Below, in pieces: positions 1-8,268 of a DNA stretch of 64,000 nt (the stretch's first letter is position 1; each line of letters opens with the position of its first letter). The DNA comes from Cobetia sp. L2A1 (GTDB lineage: Bacteria > Pseudomonadota > Gammaproteobacteria > Pseudomonadales > Halomonadaceae). The position numbers and the translations under genes are program-made. The DNA is taken from positions 2,170,001 through 2,234,000 of the forward strand of contig NZ_CP047025.1 in the NCBI RefSeq assembly GCF_009796845.1. Direction: 5' to 3'. The notes under the pieces are model-generated. The model ran no database searches and was not told the origin of the DNA. It was given only the letters and a program-made list of their open reading frames with translations.

Positions 1-1
1 C

Positions 2-1141
2 TACACCCGCATCATGAACCCGACCAATGACGTGCTGGAACAGCGCATGGCGGCGGTGGAAGGCGGCATCGCGGCATTGGCCGTGGCCTCTGGCATGGCA
101 GCCATCACCTACGCCATTCAGGCATTGGCTCAGGTCGGCGACAACATCGTCAGTACCAGCCAGCTATATGGCGGCACCTACAACCTGTTCGCCCACAGTC
201 TGCCGCGCCAGGGCATTGAAGTGCGCATGGCAGCGTTTGATGATTTCGCCGGACTTGAAGCACTGATCGATGACAAGACCAAAGCGGTGTTCTGTGAGTC
301 CATCGGCAACCCGGCAGGCAATATCGTTGACCTGCAGCGTCTGGCTGAGATTGCACACAAATACGGCGTGCCATTGATCGTCGACAACACCGTGGCGACG
401 CCGGTACTGTGCCGCGCCTTCGATCACGGCGCCGATATCGTGGTGCACTCGCTGACCAAATACATCGGCGGCCACGGCACCACCGTCGGCGGCATCATCA
501 TCGATTCCGGCAAGTTCGACTGGGTTGCCAACAAGGACCGCTTCCCGATCCTCAACGAGCCAGACCCGTCCTACCATGGCGTCGTCTATACAGAGGCCTT
601 CGGCCCGGCGGCATTCATCGGGCGTTGTCGTGTCGTGCCGCTGCGCAGTACGGGGGCGGCGCTGGCACCGCACAGTGCCTTCCTGTTGCTGCAAGGCCTG
701 GAAACCCTGAGCCTGCGCATGGAGCGTCATTGCAGCAATGCGCTCACGCTCGCCGAGTATCTGGAGCAACACCCAAGCGTCAGCTGGGTCAACTACGGCG
801 CACTGCCCAATAGCCCCTTTCATGCCACCTGCCAGAAGATTACCGGCGGCAAGGCTTCTGGCATCGTCAGCTTCGGCATCAAGGCCGCGGATGCTGAGGC
901 AGGCAAGATCGCCGGCGGCAAGTTCATCGATGCGCTGCAGATGATTCTGCGCTTGGTCAATATCGGCGATGCCAAGTCATTGGCCTGCCACCCGGCCTCC
1001 ACCACTCATCGTCAGCTGAATGAAGAGGAGCTTGCCAAGGCGGGAGTCTCTGCCGATCTAGTGCGTATCTCGGTGGGTATCGAACATATCGACGACATCA
1101 TCGCTGATGTCAGCCAGGCGCTTGAGAAGGCCACGGCGTAA
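2..1141 (+). CDS. metY: O-acetylhomoserine (thiol)-lyase-like PLP enzyme, 5' truncated by window edge
   Basis: The protein belongs to the Cys/Met-metabolism PLP enzyme family; MetY members use sulfide and O-acetylhomoserine to make homocysteine. The frame is open from base 2 and begins with the YTRIMNPTND motif that lies some 50 residues into family members, so the true start is outside the window and the ATG at 14 is internal. The PLP-binding lysine is in SLTKYIGGHGTT (codon 458-460), and the late SLACHPASTTHRQL motif typical of the family is present. An unusual R-rich stretch, IGRCRVVPLRSTGAAL, occurs where relatives usually have an IxKxRxxxLRDxG segment, so the site is conserved in outline. 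A hairpin follows the stop. Confidence in the family is high; the exact acyl-homoserine substrate is inferred. Confidence 0.9.
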   Translation, partial: YTRIMNPTNDVLEQRMAAVEGGIAALAVASGMAAITYAIQALAQVGDNIVSTSQLYGGTYNLFAHSLPRQGIEVRMAAFDDFAGLEALIDDKTKAVFCESIGNPAGNIVDLQRLAEIAHKYGVPLIVDNTVATPVLCRAFDHGADIVVHSLTKYIGGHGTTVGGIIIDSGKFDWVANKDRFPILNEPDPSYHGVVYTEAFGPAAFIGRCRVVPLRSTGAALAPHSAFLLLQGLETLSLRMERHCSNALTLAEYLEQHPSVSWVNYGALPNSPFHATCQKITGGKASGIVSFGIKAADAEAGKIAGGKFIDALQMILRLVNIGDAKSLACHPASTTHRQLNEEELAKAGVSADLVRISVGIEHIDDIIADVSQALEKATA

Positions 1142-1542
1142 GGTTTGAGGTGTAAAGCGAAGACGTAAAGGCTTGAGACATGCTGCCTGATGGCATGAAG
1201 CATCCCCCTGCTATTCAAGCACGGGGGATGCTCGTGATGCTGTCTGATCGTGGCAGTTGTCGTGATGTACCCTGCCCGGATACCGGATGTTGATTGAGCC
1301 ATTCAAACAACAAGCAAGATAACGGTATATCTATCATTGTATAACCATCATGAAACACTCTCTATTGGTAGCTGGAGGGTACTGAGACCTCGTTGTTGGG
1401 CAAGGGGGCACACTGACATAAACCTGGTTAATACCAAGAATAAAAAATTGCAACTACCGAAATACACGTCAAGAACACACTCTTGGATCAAGGCGCACAT
1501 AGAGGTGCCTGCACAACGATAACAACTCCAAGAGGTGTCTCG
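1142..1542. other. Intergenic region between metY and the first TRAP operon
   Basis: This 400-base gap holds a G+C-rich hairpin just after metY (1200-1231) and then AT-rich sequence leading to the TRAP operon. At 1425-1436 there is a short inverted repeat TGGT-taat-ACCA that could be a GntR-type operator half-pair, but this is weak. No convincing small gene is seen. The longer open frame that begins at 1483 reads through the true ribosome binding site and is not needed. Confidence 0.5.
1200..1231 (+). terminator. Hairpin after metY, probable terminator
   Basis: GCATCCCCC (1200-1208) pairs with GGGGGATGC (1223-1231), and TGC/GCA in the loop can extend the structure. There is no clean T-run after it, so intrinsic termination is likely but not certain. 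Confidence 0.5.
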
Positions 1543-2535
1543 ATGAAATCCGTCCTGTTGAAGCCTGCTCTACTGAGCGCTGCCATCGCGGCTGCCACCG
1601 CCCTGCCACTGAGCGCCGCTCAGGCGCAGGATATCAAGCTGGGTCATGTTCTTGCCCCGACGCACAGCTGGAACATCGCTGCGGAAGGCTTCGCCAAGGA
1701 TGTGGCTGAGGCGACCGACGGTCGCGTCAATTTCCAGGTCTTCCCCAGTGGTCAGCTTGGCAACGAAAAGACCGTCGTCGAAGGCATGCAGATCGGCAGC
1801 GTACCGGCTGGCGTGATCGGCTGTGGTTCCTTCCAGCCCTTGGATGCCCGCTTCGGTATCGTCGAGCTGCCCTACTCCTGGCCGGACCGCGAGCACGCCT
1901 ATGCCGCCTACGATGGCAAGCTGGGCGACGCGCTCGAGGCACTGGCCGCCGAGCACAACATGAAGATTCTGTCGTGGTGGGAAAACGGTTTCCGTCACGT
2001 CACCAACAACCGTGGCCCGATCACTTCGCCGGAAGACCTCGCTGGCCTCAAGATTCGCGTCACGCCAGACAAGATGCGTCTGGACACCTTCACCGCACTG
2101 GGTGCCAGTCCTGCACCGCTGTCCTTCGGTGAGCTTTACTCCGCGCTGCAACAGGGCGTGTTCGATGCCCAGGAAAACCCGCTCTCCATCATCTATTCCT
2201 CATCCTTCAGTGAAGTGCAGGACTACGTCTCTCTTACCGGCCACGTGTGGGCACCGGCCTGTCTGACCCTATCCAACTTCACCTGGAATCAGCTCTCCGA
2301 AGATGACCAGGCCGCGGTGCAGCAGAGCGCCGATGTGTGGCGTGACAAGCAGCGTGCCATGACGCAGCAGGACGACGCCGAGCTGGTCGCCAAGCTGGAA
2401 GCGGCGGGCATGAAGGTCAATGAGGTTGATACCGCGCCGTTCAATGCGCAGGTGCAGGGTGTGTGGGCAGAGTATGCCGACGTCTTCGGGCCTGAGCTGA
2501 TGGGCCTGGTCGAGCAGTACCGCAAGGGCGAGTAA
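1543..2535 (+). CDS. TRAP transporter periplasmic solute-binding protein (DctP family), cluster 1
   Basis: This is the periplasmic binding subunit of a tripartite ATP-independent transporter, which captures an organic anion and delivers it to the membrane subunits. The 330-residue protein opens with a classic signal peptide (MKSVLLKPALLSAAIAAATALPLSAAQAQ) and has the DctP-type segments FPSGQLGNEKTVVEGMQIGS and GELYSALQQGVFDAQENP. I chose ATG 1543 because AGAGGTG lies a few bases upstream and the signal peptide starts there; an upstream in-frame ATG at 1483 has no such support. It is the first gene of a run with DctQ (2 bases after) and DctM. The ligand cannot be read from sequence. The downstream enzymes suggest an amide- or carbamoyl-bearing carboxylate. 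Confidence 0.92.
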   Translation: MKSVLLKPALLSAAIAAATALPLSAAQAQDIKLGHVLAPTHSWNIAAEGFAKDVAEATDGRVNFQVFPSGQLGNEKTVVEGMQIGSVPAGVIGCGSFQPLDARFGIVELPYSWPDREHAYAAYDGKLGDALEALAAEHNMKILSWWENGFRHVTNNRGPITSPEDLAGLKIRVTPDKMRLDTFTALGASPAPLSFGELYSALQQGVFDAQENPLSIIYSSSFSEVQDYVSLTGHVWAPACLTLSNFTWNQLSEDDQAAVQQSADVWRDKQRAMTQQDDAELVAKLEAAGMKVNEVDTAPFNAQVQGVWAEYADVFGPELMGLVEQYRKGE

Positions 2536-2537
2536 GC

Positions 2538-3074
2538 ATGGCTTTCCTCTCTCCTTCCGCCAAGCCCTCAGCCATGTCTGCTGCGCGCGTCTTGATCATC
2601 ACCCTGTCACGCTGGGTCTGCCAGGGCTGTCTCACCCTGGCGGCCAGCGGCGTGGCGCTACTCTCGGCACTGGTGATCTGGACGGTATTCATGCGCTGGG
2701 TCATGGGTCAGCCACCGCACTGGGCAGAAGAATTGCCGCAATTGGTGCTGGTGTGGACCACCCTGCTGGCCGCCGTCTCTTGCACGCGCAACCGCACTCA
2801 TCTGAGTGCGGGTCTACTGCCGCTGCTGGTGCGTTCACTCAAGGTGCAACGTATCACTGGCCGCATCACCGATGCGCTGATCTTGATCATGTTACTGATG
2901 CTGGCCAAGGCCGGTTATGACCTGTCCGTGATCACCATGCGTCAGACCACCACTGCGCTGCAGATTCCCGCTGGCATCGTCTATCTATCCGTGCCGTTTT
3001 GCTGCGCCGCGATGGCGCTGATTCAGCTTGAGCATCTGCTGACGCCGTCACCCCGCCAAGGAGATGCCTCATGA
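2538..3074 (+). CDS. TRAP transporter small membrane subunit (DctQ family)
   Basis: A 178-residue membrane protein with four predicted transmembrane helices and the WAEELPQLVLVWTTLLAA signature region of DctQ subunits (near residues 58-75). DctQ pairs with DctM in the inner membrane. The gene starts 2 bases after dctP and overlaps dctM by four bases (ATGA), which indicates translational coupling. Confidence 0.9.
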   Translation: MAFLSPSAKPSAMSAARVLIITLSRWVCQGCLTLAASGVALLSALVIWTVFMRWVMGQPPHWAEELPQLVLVWTTLLAAVSCTRNRTHLSAGLLPLLVRSLKVQRITGRITDALILIMLLMLAKAGYDLSVITMRQTTTALQIPAGIVYLSVPFCCAAMALIQLEHLLTPSPRQGDAS

Positions 3075-4360
3075 CACTCGGCGCCCTGGCTCTGCTCGGC
3101 GTATTCGCGCTGGGCATCCTGATCGACATTCCCATTGCCTTCGCGCTGTTGATGTCGGCACTCGTCTACCTGCTGGCCTTCGGTGCGGCACCGATGATGG
3201 TGTCGGCGCAGCAATTCGTCGCCGGCATGGAAAGCTTCACACTACTGGCGATTCCGCTGTTCGTGCTGGCTGCCCAATTGATGAACCGTGCCGGACTGAC
3301 CGAGCGTCTGGTCAAGCTGTGCATGGCGATGGTCGGCAACATTCGCGGCGGTCTGGCCGTGGTCGCGGTACTGGCCTGCATGATGTTCGGTGCGCTGTCC
3401 GGTTCCGGTGTCGCGGACGTGATCGCCATCGGTAGCATGTTGCTGCCCACCATGGCGCGCAACGGCTATGACAAGGGCTTCAGCAGTGCGCTGGTCGGCA
3501 CCGCCAGCTCCATCGGTACCGTCATCCCGCCCAGCATCGTGATGATCGTCTACGGCACCACCTCCAACACCTCGGTGGGTCAGCTGTTCATGGGCGGTAT
3601 CGTGCCGGGCCTGATGCTGACCGCAGCACTGGTCGGCGTCGCACTCTATACCTCACGCAAGCATGGCTGGTCCGGCGGGGTCGCCGAGCGCAAACCCGGT
3701 GAACGGCGCCGCGCCTTCATCAGTGCACTGCCTGCGCTGATGGTGCCCGTGATGATCATCGGCGGCATTCGCTTCGGGGTCTTCACCCCTACCGAAGCCG
3801 CGGCCTCCGCGATTCTCTATGCCATCGTCATCGGTACCTGCGTGTATCGCAGCCTGACCTGGCGCGGCATGCTGGATAGTGTCAAGGCGACTGCTGAAAC
3901 CACCGGCGCCATCCTGCTGATCATCGGCGCCGCCGGCATGTTCGCCTGGGGCCTGACCTATGAGCAGGTGCCACAGGCCATCGCCCAACTGATTGGTGAC
4001 TTCACCGATAGCCGAATCAGCGTGCTGCTGCTGTTGACCGCCGTGCTGCTGGTGCTCGGCTCTTTCATGGAAAGCGTGGCGATCATCATCATCGTGACCC
4101 CGATCGTGATGCCGCTGCTGGCCCAGTACGGCATCAGCCCGGTGCACTTCGGGGTGCTGCTGACCGTCAACCTGGCCATCGGTGCCAACACGCCACCGTT
4201 GGGCATCGACCTGATGGCCGCCTGCCGCATCGCCGGCATCAACGTCAGTGACTCGCTACGCCCGTTGGGACTGATGCTCGGCGCGATGATCTGCGTGCTG
4301 ATGCTGATCACCTTCATTCCTGAACTCGTGCTGTTCCTGCCCAATCTGATGGGGAGCTAA
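3071..4360 (+). CDS. TRAP transporter large permease (DctM family)
   Basis: A 429-residue, very hydrophobic protein of about 12 helices, the normal length for DctM. It carries the family segments GSGVADVIAIGSMLLPTM and IPPSIVMIVYG in the first half and GANTPPLGIDLMAACRIAGI in the second, which form the two Na+-site hairpins in studied TRAP systems. It forms the ion-driven channel with the DctQ gene just upstream. The next gene begins immediately at the stop codon, so the enzymes downstream are probably co-transcribed. Confidence 0.93.
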   Translation: MTLGALALLGVFALGILIDIPIAFALLMSALVYLLAFGAAPMMVSAQQFVAGMESFTLLAIPLFVLAAQLMNRAGLTERLVKLCMAMVGNIRGGLAVVAVLACMMFGALSGSGVADVIAIGSMLLPTMARNGYDKGFSSALVGTASSIGTVIPPSIVMIVYGTTSNTSVGQLFMGGIVPGLMLTAALVGVALYTSRKHGWSGGVAERKPGERRRAFISALPALMVPVMIIGGIRFGVFTPTEAAASAILYAIVIGTCVYRSLTWRGMLDSVKATAETTGAILLIIGAAGMFAWGLTYEQVPQAIAQLIGDFTDSRISVLLLLTAVLLVLGSFMESVAIIIIVTPIVMPLLAQYGISPVHFGVLLTVNLAIGANTPPLGIDLMAACRIAGINVSDSLRPLGLMLGAMICVLMLITFIPELVLFLPNLMGS

Positions 4361-4363
4361 GTG

Positions 4364-5161
4364 ATGACCACTTCCGTTGATCAGACCCTGCCACAGCGCT
4401 GGTTGTTCGTGCCCGGCGACGATGCCGCACGACTGGATGCCGCATTGGAAAGTGGTGCCGATGCCATCGTGGTGGACCTCGAAGAGTTCACTCCCGCCGC
4501 AGGCCGCCAGCTTGCCATCAGTCGCTTCGCCACCTTCGCCCGACGGGCGCGTTCGCTCAACGTCTGGCCAGCCGTGCGCCTCAATCTGCTGGAGCAAGGC
4601 GGTCGCGCAGAACTCGCAGCACTGATTTCTAACGCTGCTGGCGCACTGGAAGACTGCCCGGCTGTCGTCTTCATTCCCGCCGTCGAGCACCACGCGCAAC
4701 TGATCGCGCTGGATGACGCGCTTGCCGAACAGGAGCATCTCTACCGCCTGCCCGCTGGCAGTCTGCGCAGCATCGCGACGCTTGAGAGTCAGGCAGGGCT
4801 GCTGGCCGCCGATGCATTGCTTCGCCCCTGTGAACAGACCCCACACTTGTTGGGTGCACTGATCGGCACGGGGGATCTGGCAACGGATCTTGGCCTGTCA
4901 GCCACACGGGACCCGGTGTTGATCACCGAGACTCTGAAGCCCTGGCGCGTGCGACTGGCGACAGCCTGCCAGACACATCAGCGGCTGGCCATCGACGGGC
5001 CATGGCGCTGGAAGAATGGCCTGGGCACCGATCAACACTGGGCCAATCAGCAGGGCTTCAAGGCACGCTGCGTGATTCACCCCGAACAACTGGAAGCGCT
5101 GAGCGACCTGATGCCGCTGGCGACGCCACTTCTCGAGCCGACGTCTCGATCCCACTTCTGA
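4364..5161 (+). CDS. HpcH/HpaI aldolase / citrate lyase beta-like (CitE-like) protein
   Basis: About 265 residues, a TIM-barrel protein of the CitE-like branch. Visible features are LFVPGDDAARLDAALESGADAIVVDLE at the N-terminus, the VRLN arginine, the metal-site glutamate in IATLESQAGL and the aspartate in GTGDLATDLG. Family members cleave or form C-C bonds of CoA thioesters or short hydroxy-dicarboxylates, or act as thioesterases. The start is uncertain: GTG 4361 and ATG 4364 are adjacent, and I prefer ATG. Its place between a TRAP transporter and a ThDP enzyme suggests it acts on an intermediate of the imported compound. Substrate unknown. Confidence 0.85.
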   Translation: MTTSVDQTLPQRWLFVPGDDAARLDAALESGADAIVVDLEEFTPAAGRQLAISRFATFARRARSLNVWPAVRLNLLEQGGRAELAALISNAAGALEDCPAVVFIPAVEHHAQLIALDDALAEQEHLYRLPAGSLRSIATLESQAGLLAADALLRPCEQTPHLLGALIGTGDLATDLGLSATRDPVLITETLKPWRVRLATACQTHQRLAIDGPWRWKNGLGTDQHWANQQGFKARCVIHPEQLEALSDLMPLATPLLEPTSRSHF

Positions 5162-5189
5162 TCTCCTCAACAATAACGAGAGCACTCCC

Positions 5190-6950
5190 ATGACTCAGGC
5201 CACCGCTGCTTCTGACACCACCGGCACCTCCACTGCCTCTGAATACCCGCTGCGCAATGGCGGACAGATCCTCGTCGATCAGATTCGTCTGCACGGCACC
5301 AAGCGTGTCTTCCTGGTGCCGGGTGAAAGCTACCTGCCGTGCATCGATGCGCTCAATGAGCACAAGGGCGCCATCGAGCCCATTGTCTGCCGCCAGGAAA
5401 GCGGCGCCGGCTACATGGCTGAAGCCTACGGCAAGCTGACCAACGAGCCGGGCGTATGCTTCGTCACCCGTGGCCCGGGCGCGACCAACGCCTCCATCGC
5501 CGTGCATACCGCCTATCAGGATTCCACGCCGATGATTCTGTTCATCGGTCAGGTCGGGGGCGATTTCATCGAGCGCGAAGCCTTCCAGGAAATCGATTAC
5601 CGTCGCATGTTTGGCGAGATGACCAAGTGGGTCGCCCAGATAGACGACACCTCACGCATTCCGGAATACATCGCCCGCGCCTATCAGGTCGCGCGTAGTG
5701 GTCGTCCCGGGCCTGTCGTACTGGCACTGCCGGAAGACACGCTGTGGGGCGAGGCGCAGGTTGCGGACGTCAAGCCGCATCCGCGCCTGATGACTTACCC
5801 GGGCCAGCCGCAGCTGGATGAACTCAAGCGCCTGCTCGCCAGTGCCGAGCGCCCCTTCCTGCTGGTCGGTGGCAGCGGCTGGACCCGCGATGCCCAGATC
5901 GCACTGGAAGGTTTCGCCCAGCGCTTCGATATCCCGACCGGCGTCGCCTGGCGGCGTCTGGAATGTGTCGATGCCGAACTGCCTCAATTCGTCGGTCACG
6001 TCGGCATGGGCATGCACGCTGAATTGCGTCAGCAGCTGGTCGAGAGTGACCTGGTGATCGCCGTCGGTACCCGTATCGGCGAAGCCACCAGCGAAGGCTA
6101 TAGCTGGATCCAGTCGCCGGTGCCGGCCCAGAAGCTGGTGCACATCTACGCCGACCCGGAAGAGCTGGGCCGCGTCTATCAGCCCACGCTGGCCATCAAC
6201 ACCGACGTCAATGGTTTCTCGCTGGCACTGACCACCCTGTCACCGGTCAGCGCACCGCGCTGGTCTGACATCACCCGCAACGCGCGCGCTGCTTATCTGG
6301 CCACGCTGGAAGAGCAGCCGTCACCTGGCCCGCTGAGTCTCGACAAGGTCAGCCTGACGGTTGATCGCATCCTCGACGGCAAGGGCTGCATCACCGTCGG
6401 TGCGGGTAACTACGCCCTCTATGCCCACCGCTATGTGCGCTTTCGTGGTCTGGGCAGTTCGCTGGCACCGACGGTCGGTTCCATGGGCTACGGCCTGCCG
6501 GCGGCGATTTCCAGCAAGCTGGAGTTCCCGGAGCGCCCGGCCGTTTGCTACGCCGGCGACGGCTGCTTCCAGATGAACATGCAGGAGTTGGGCGTGGCAC
6601 TGCAGTATCGCGTCGGCATCGTGGTACTGGTGTTCAACAACGGCATGTGGGGCACCATCCGCGCGCATCAGGAGAACGACTTCCCGGGCCGTGAGATCGC
6701 ACTGACCTTCACCAATCCTGACTTCGCGGCGCTGGTGACGGCCTATGGCGGTCTAGGTCAGGTCGTCGAGAAGGACGAAGACTTCGAGGCAAGCTTCACC
6801 CGCGCACTGGAATTCGCTGATCGCGAGCGCCTGCCGGCACTGATCGAGCTGCGCTATGACCCGGACGGCATCGCCCCGGGCAAGCTATTGAGCGGCATTC
6901 GTGAAGATGCCCTCGCACGCAATGCCGCCAACGACAAGGCAGGAGTCTGA
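5190..6950 (+). CDS. Thiamine diphosphate-dependent enzyme, acetolactate-synthase-like
   Basis: A 586-residue ThDP enzyme with the three standard domains. The cofactor-activating glutamate is E70 in CRQESGAGYMAEAYGK. RGPGATNASIAVHTAYQDSTP follows, and the Mg-ThDP motif GDGCFQMNMQE...FNNGMWGT lies near residues 456-485. Such enzymes decarboxylate 2-oxo acids and release or transfer the aldehyde unit. It is not a true IlvB judging from its setting: there is no small regulatory subunit gene. It lies between a CitE-like lyase and a carbamoylase-like hydrolase, and an aldehyde dehydrogenase follows two genes on, so it could feed an aldehyde to that enzyme. The exact reaction is not assignable from sequence. 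Confidence 0.85.
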   Translation: MTQATAASDTTGTSTASEYPLRNGGQILVDQIRLHGTKRVFLVPGESYLPCIDALNEHKGAIEPIVCRQESGAGYMAEAYGKLTNEPGVCFVTRGPGATNASIAVHTAYQDSTPMILFIGQVGGDFIEREAFQEIDYRRMFGEMTKWVAQIDDTSRIPEYIARAYQVARSGRPGPVVLALPEDTLWGEAQVADVKPHPRLMTYPGQPQLDELKRLLASAERPFLLVGGSGWTRDAQIALEGFAQRFDIPTGVAWRRLECVDAELPQFVGHVGMGMHAELRQQLVESDLVIAVGTRIGEATSEGYSWIQSPVPAQKLVHIYADPEELGRVYQPTLAINTDVNGFSLALTTLSPVSAPRWSDITRNARAAYLATLEEQPSPGPLSLDKVSLTVDRILDGKGCITVGAGNYALYAHRYVRFRGLGSSLAPTVGSMGYGLPAAISSKLEFPERPAVCYAGDGCFQMNMQELGVALQYRVGIVVLVFNNGMWGTIRAHQENDFPGREIALTFTNPDFAALVTAYGGLGQVVEKDEDFEASFTRALEFADRERLPALIELRYDPDGIAPGKLLSGIREDALARNAANDKAGV

Positions 6951-6951
6951 C

Positions 6952-8268
6952 ATGAGCACAACATCTCCCCAGTCACCTCATCATGTTCTTGAAACGCTCG
7001 ACCTGCGTGTCGATGGCCAGCGCCTGTGGGAAGCGCTGATGACCTTGGCCAAGATCGGCGCCACCCCCAAGGGCGGCAACTGCCGTCTGGCACTGACCGA
7101 GGAAGATCGCGCCGGCCGCGAGCTGGTCACCGGCTGGCTCGCGGCCGCGGGCCTGACACTGCGCGTCGATCAGATCGGCAATATCTTCGCGCGCCGTGCA
7201 GGCCGTAACAATGCCCTGCCGCCCATCGCCACCGGCAGTCACATCGACACCCAGCCGACCGGCGGCAAGTTTGATGGCTGCTTCGGCGTGCTGGCCGGAC
7301 TTGAGGTCATGCGCGTGCTGGATGAGCGCGGCATCGAGACCGAGGCGCCGCTGGAAGTGGTGATCTGGACCAACGAGGAAGGCAGCCGCTTCGTGCCGGT
7401 GATGATGGGCTCTGGTGTTCACGCGGGCCTGATCACGCTGGAGAAGGCACTGGCCGCCACCGATCGGGATGGCGACAACGTTGCCGCCTCGCTGGAACGC
7501 ACCGGCTATGCTGGTGACGTGCCGGTGGGTAGCCACGAATTCGGTGCCTATTTCGAAGCGCATATCGAGCAAGGCCCAGTACTGGAGCAAGAGGAAATCA
7601 CCATCGGTGCCGTCACCGGCTCCCTCGGCCTGCACTGGTTTGATGTCGTCGTCAGTGGCCAGGAAGCTCACGCCGGCCCGACACCGATGCCCTACCGGCG
7701 CGATGCGCTGAAAACCGCCTGCGCACTGGTCAGCGAGATTCTGACGCTGGCCGACGACTATCAGCCCAACGGTCGCGTCACCTGCGGTGAATTCAATGTA
7801 CACCCGAACTCGCGCAACGTGATTCCGGGTCAGGTGCGCTTCAGCGTTGACCTTCGCCACCTGGAACCGGCAGTGCTCGCCGAGATGCACGCCAGGCTCA
7901 AGGCGCTGTGTCTTCAGCATCATGCGGCCAATCAGGGTGGCAAGCAGCAGGTTGATGTCGAATTGATCGAGGTGCAGCACATTCCGCCGACGCCCTTCGC
8001 ACCACCCTTGATCGAGATGGTGCGCAGCGCCAGCCGTCATCTAGGACTGAGCTTCCGCGACATGGAAACCGGTGCGGGGCATGACGCGGTGCAGATCGCC
8101 GGTATCAATCCAGTCGCGATGATCTTCGTGCCCTGTGAAGACGGCATCAGCCACAACGAAAGCGAGAACGCTGAGCCGGCGGATCTGGAAGCCGGCGCCA
8201 ATGTGCTGCTGCTGGCGATGCTGGAACGCGCCGGTGTCGTTGCCAATCCGCAGGAGGCTGCGCAATGA
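6952..8268 (+). CDS. Zn-dependent hydrolase, N-carbamoyl-L-amino acid hydrolase / allantoate amidohydrolase family (M20)
   Basis: A 438-residue member of the M20-like hydantoinase/carbamoylase family. It shows GSHIDTQPTGGKFDGCFG (metal ligands H97 and D108), TNEEGSRF (E142/E143), EAHIEQGPVLE and the dimerisation-domain segment GQEAHAGPTPM. Relatives remove the carbamoyl or ureido group from N-carbamoyl amino acids, ureidoglycine or allantoate. ATG 6952 begins right after the ThDP gene stop with AGGAGT upstream; an earlier ATG at 6901 lies inside that gene and is not credible. It overlaps the following aldehyde dehydrogenase by four bases. The substrate within the family is open. Confidence 0.87.
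   Translation: MSTTSPQSPHHVLETLDLRVDGQRLWEALMTLAKIGATPKGGNCRLALTEEDRAGRELVTGWLAAAGLTLRVDQIGNIFARRAGRNNALPPIATGSHIDTQPTGGKFDGCFGVLAGLEVMRVLDERGIETEAPLEVVIWTNEEGSRFVPVMMGSGVHAGLITLEKALAATDRDGDNVAASLERTGYAGDVPVGSHEFGAYFEAHIEQGPVLEQEEITIGAVTGSLGLHWFDVVVSGQEAHAGPTPMPYRRDALKTACALVSEILTLADDYQPNGRVTCGEFNVHPNSRNVIPGQVRFSVDLRHLEPAVLAEMHARLKALCLQHHAANQGGKQQVDVELIEVQHIPPTPFAPPLIEMVRSASRHLGLSFRDMETGAGHDAVQIAGINPVAMIFVPCEDGISHNESENAEPADLEAGANVLLLAMLERAGVVANPQEAAQ

Noticed and set aside
5190..6950. Calling the ThDP enzyme a biosynthetic acetolactate synthase (IlvB) or sulfoacetaldehyde acetyltransferase
   Set aside because: No regulatory small subunit, no phosphotransacetylase or taurine genes nearby; context is catabolic and the motifs do not decide the substrate.
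6973..8040. A 355-residue open frame on the minus strand opposite the carbamoylase-like gene
   Set aside because: It is exactly antisense to a clear enzyme with intact metal motifs; high GC makes such shadow frames common, and it has no recognisable domain.
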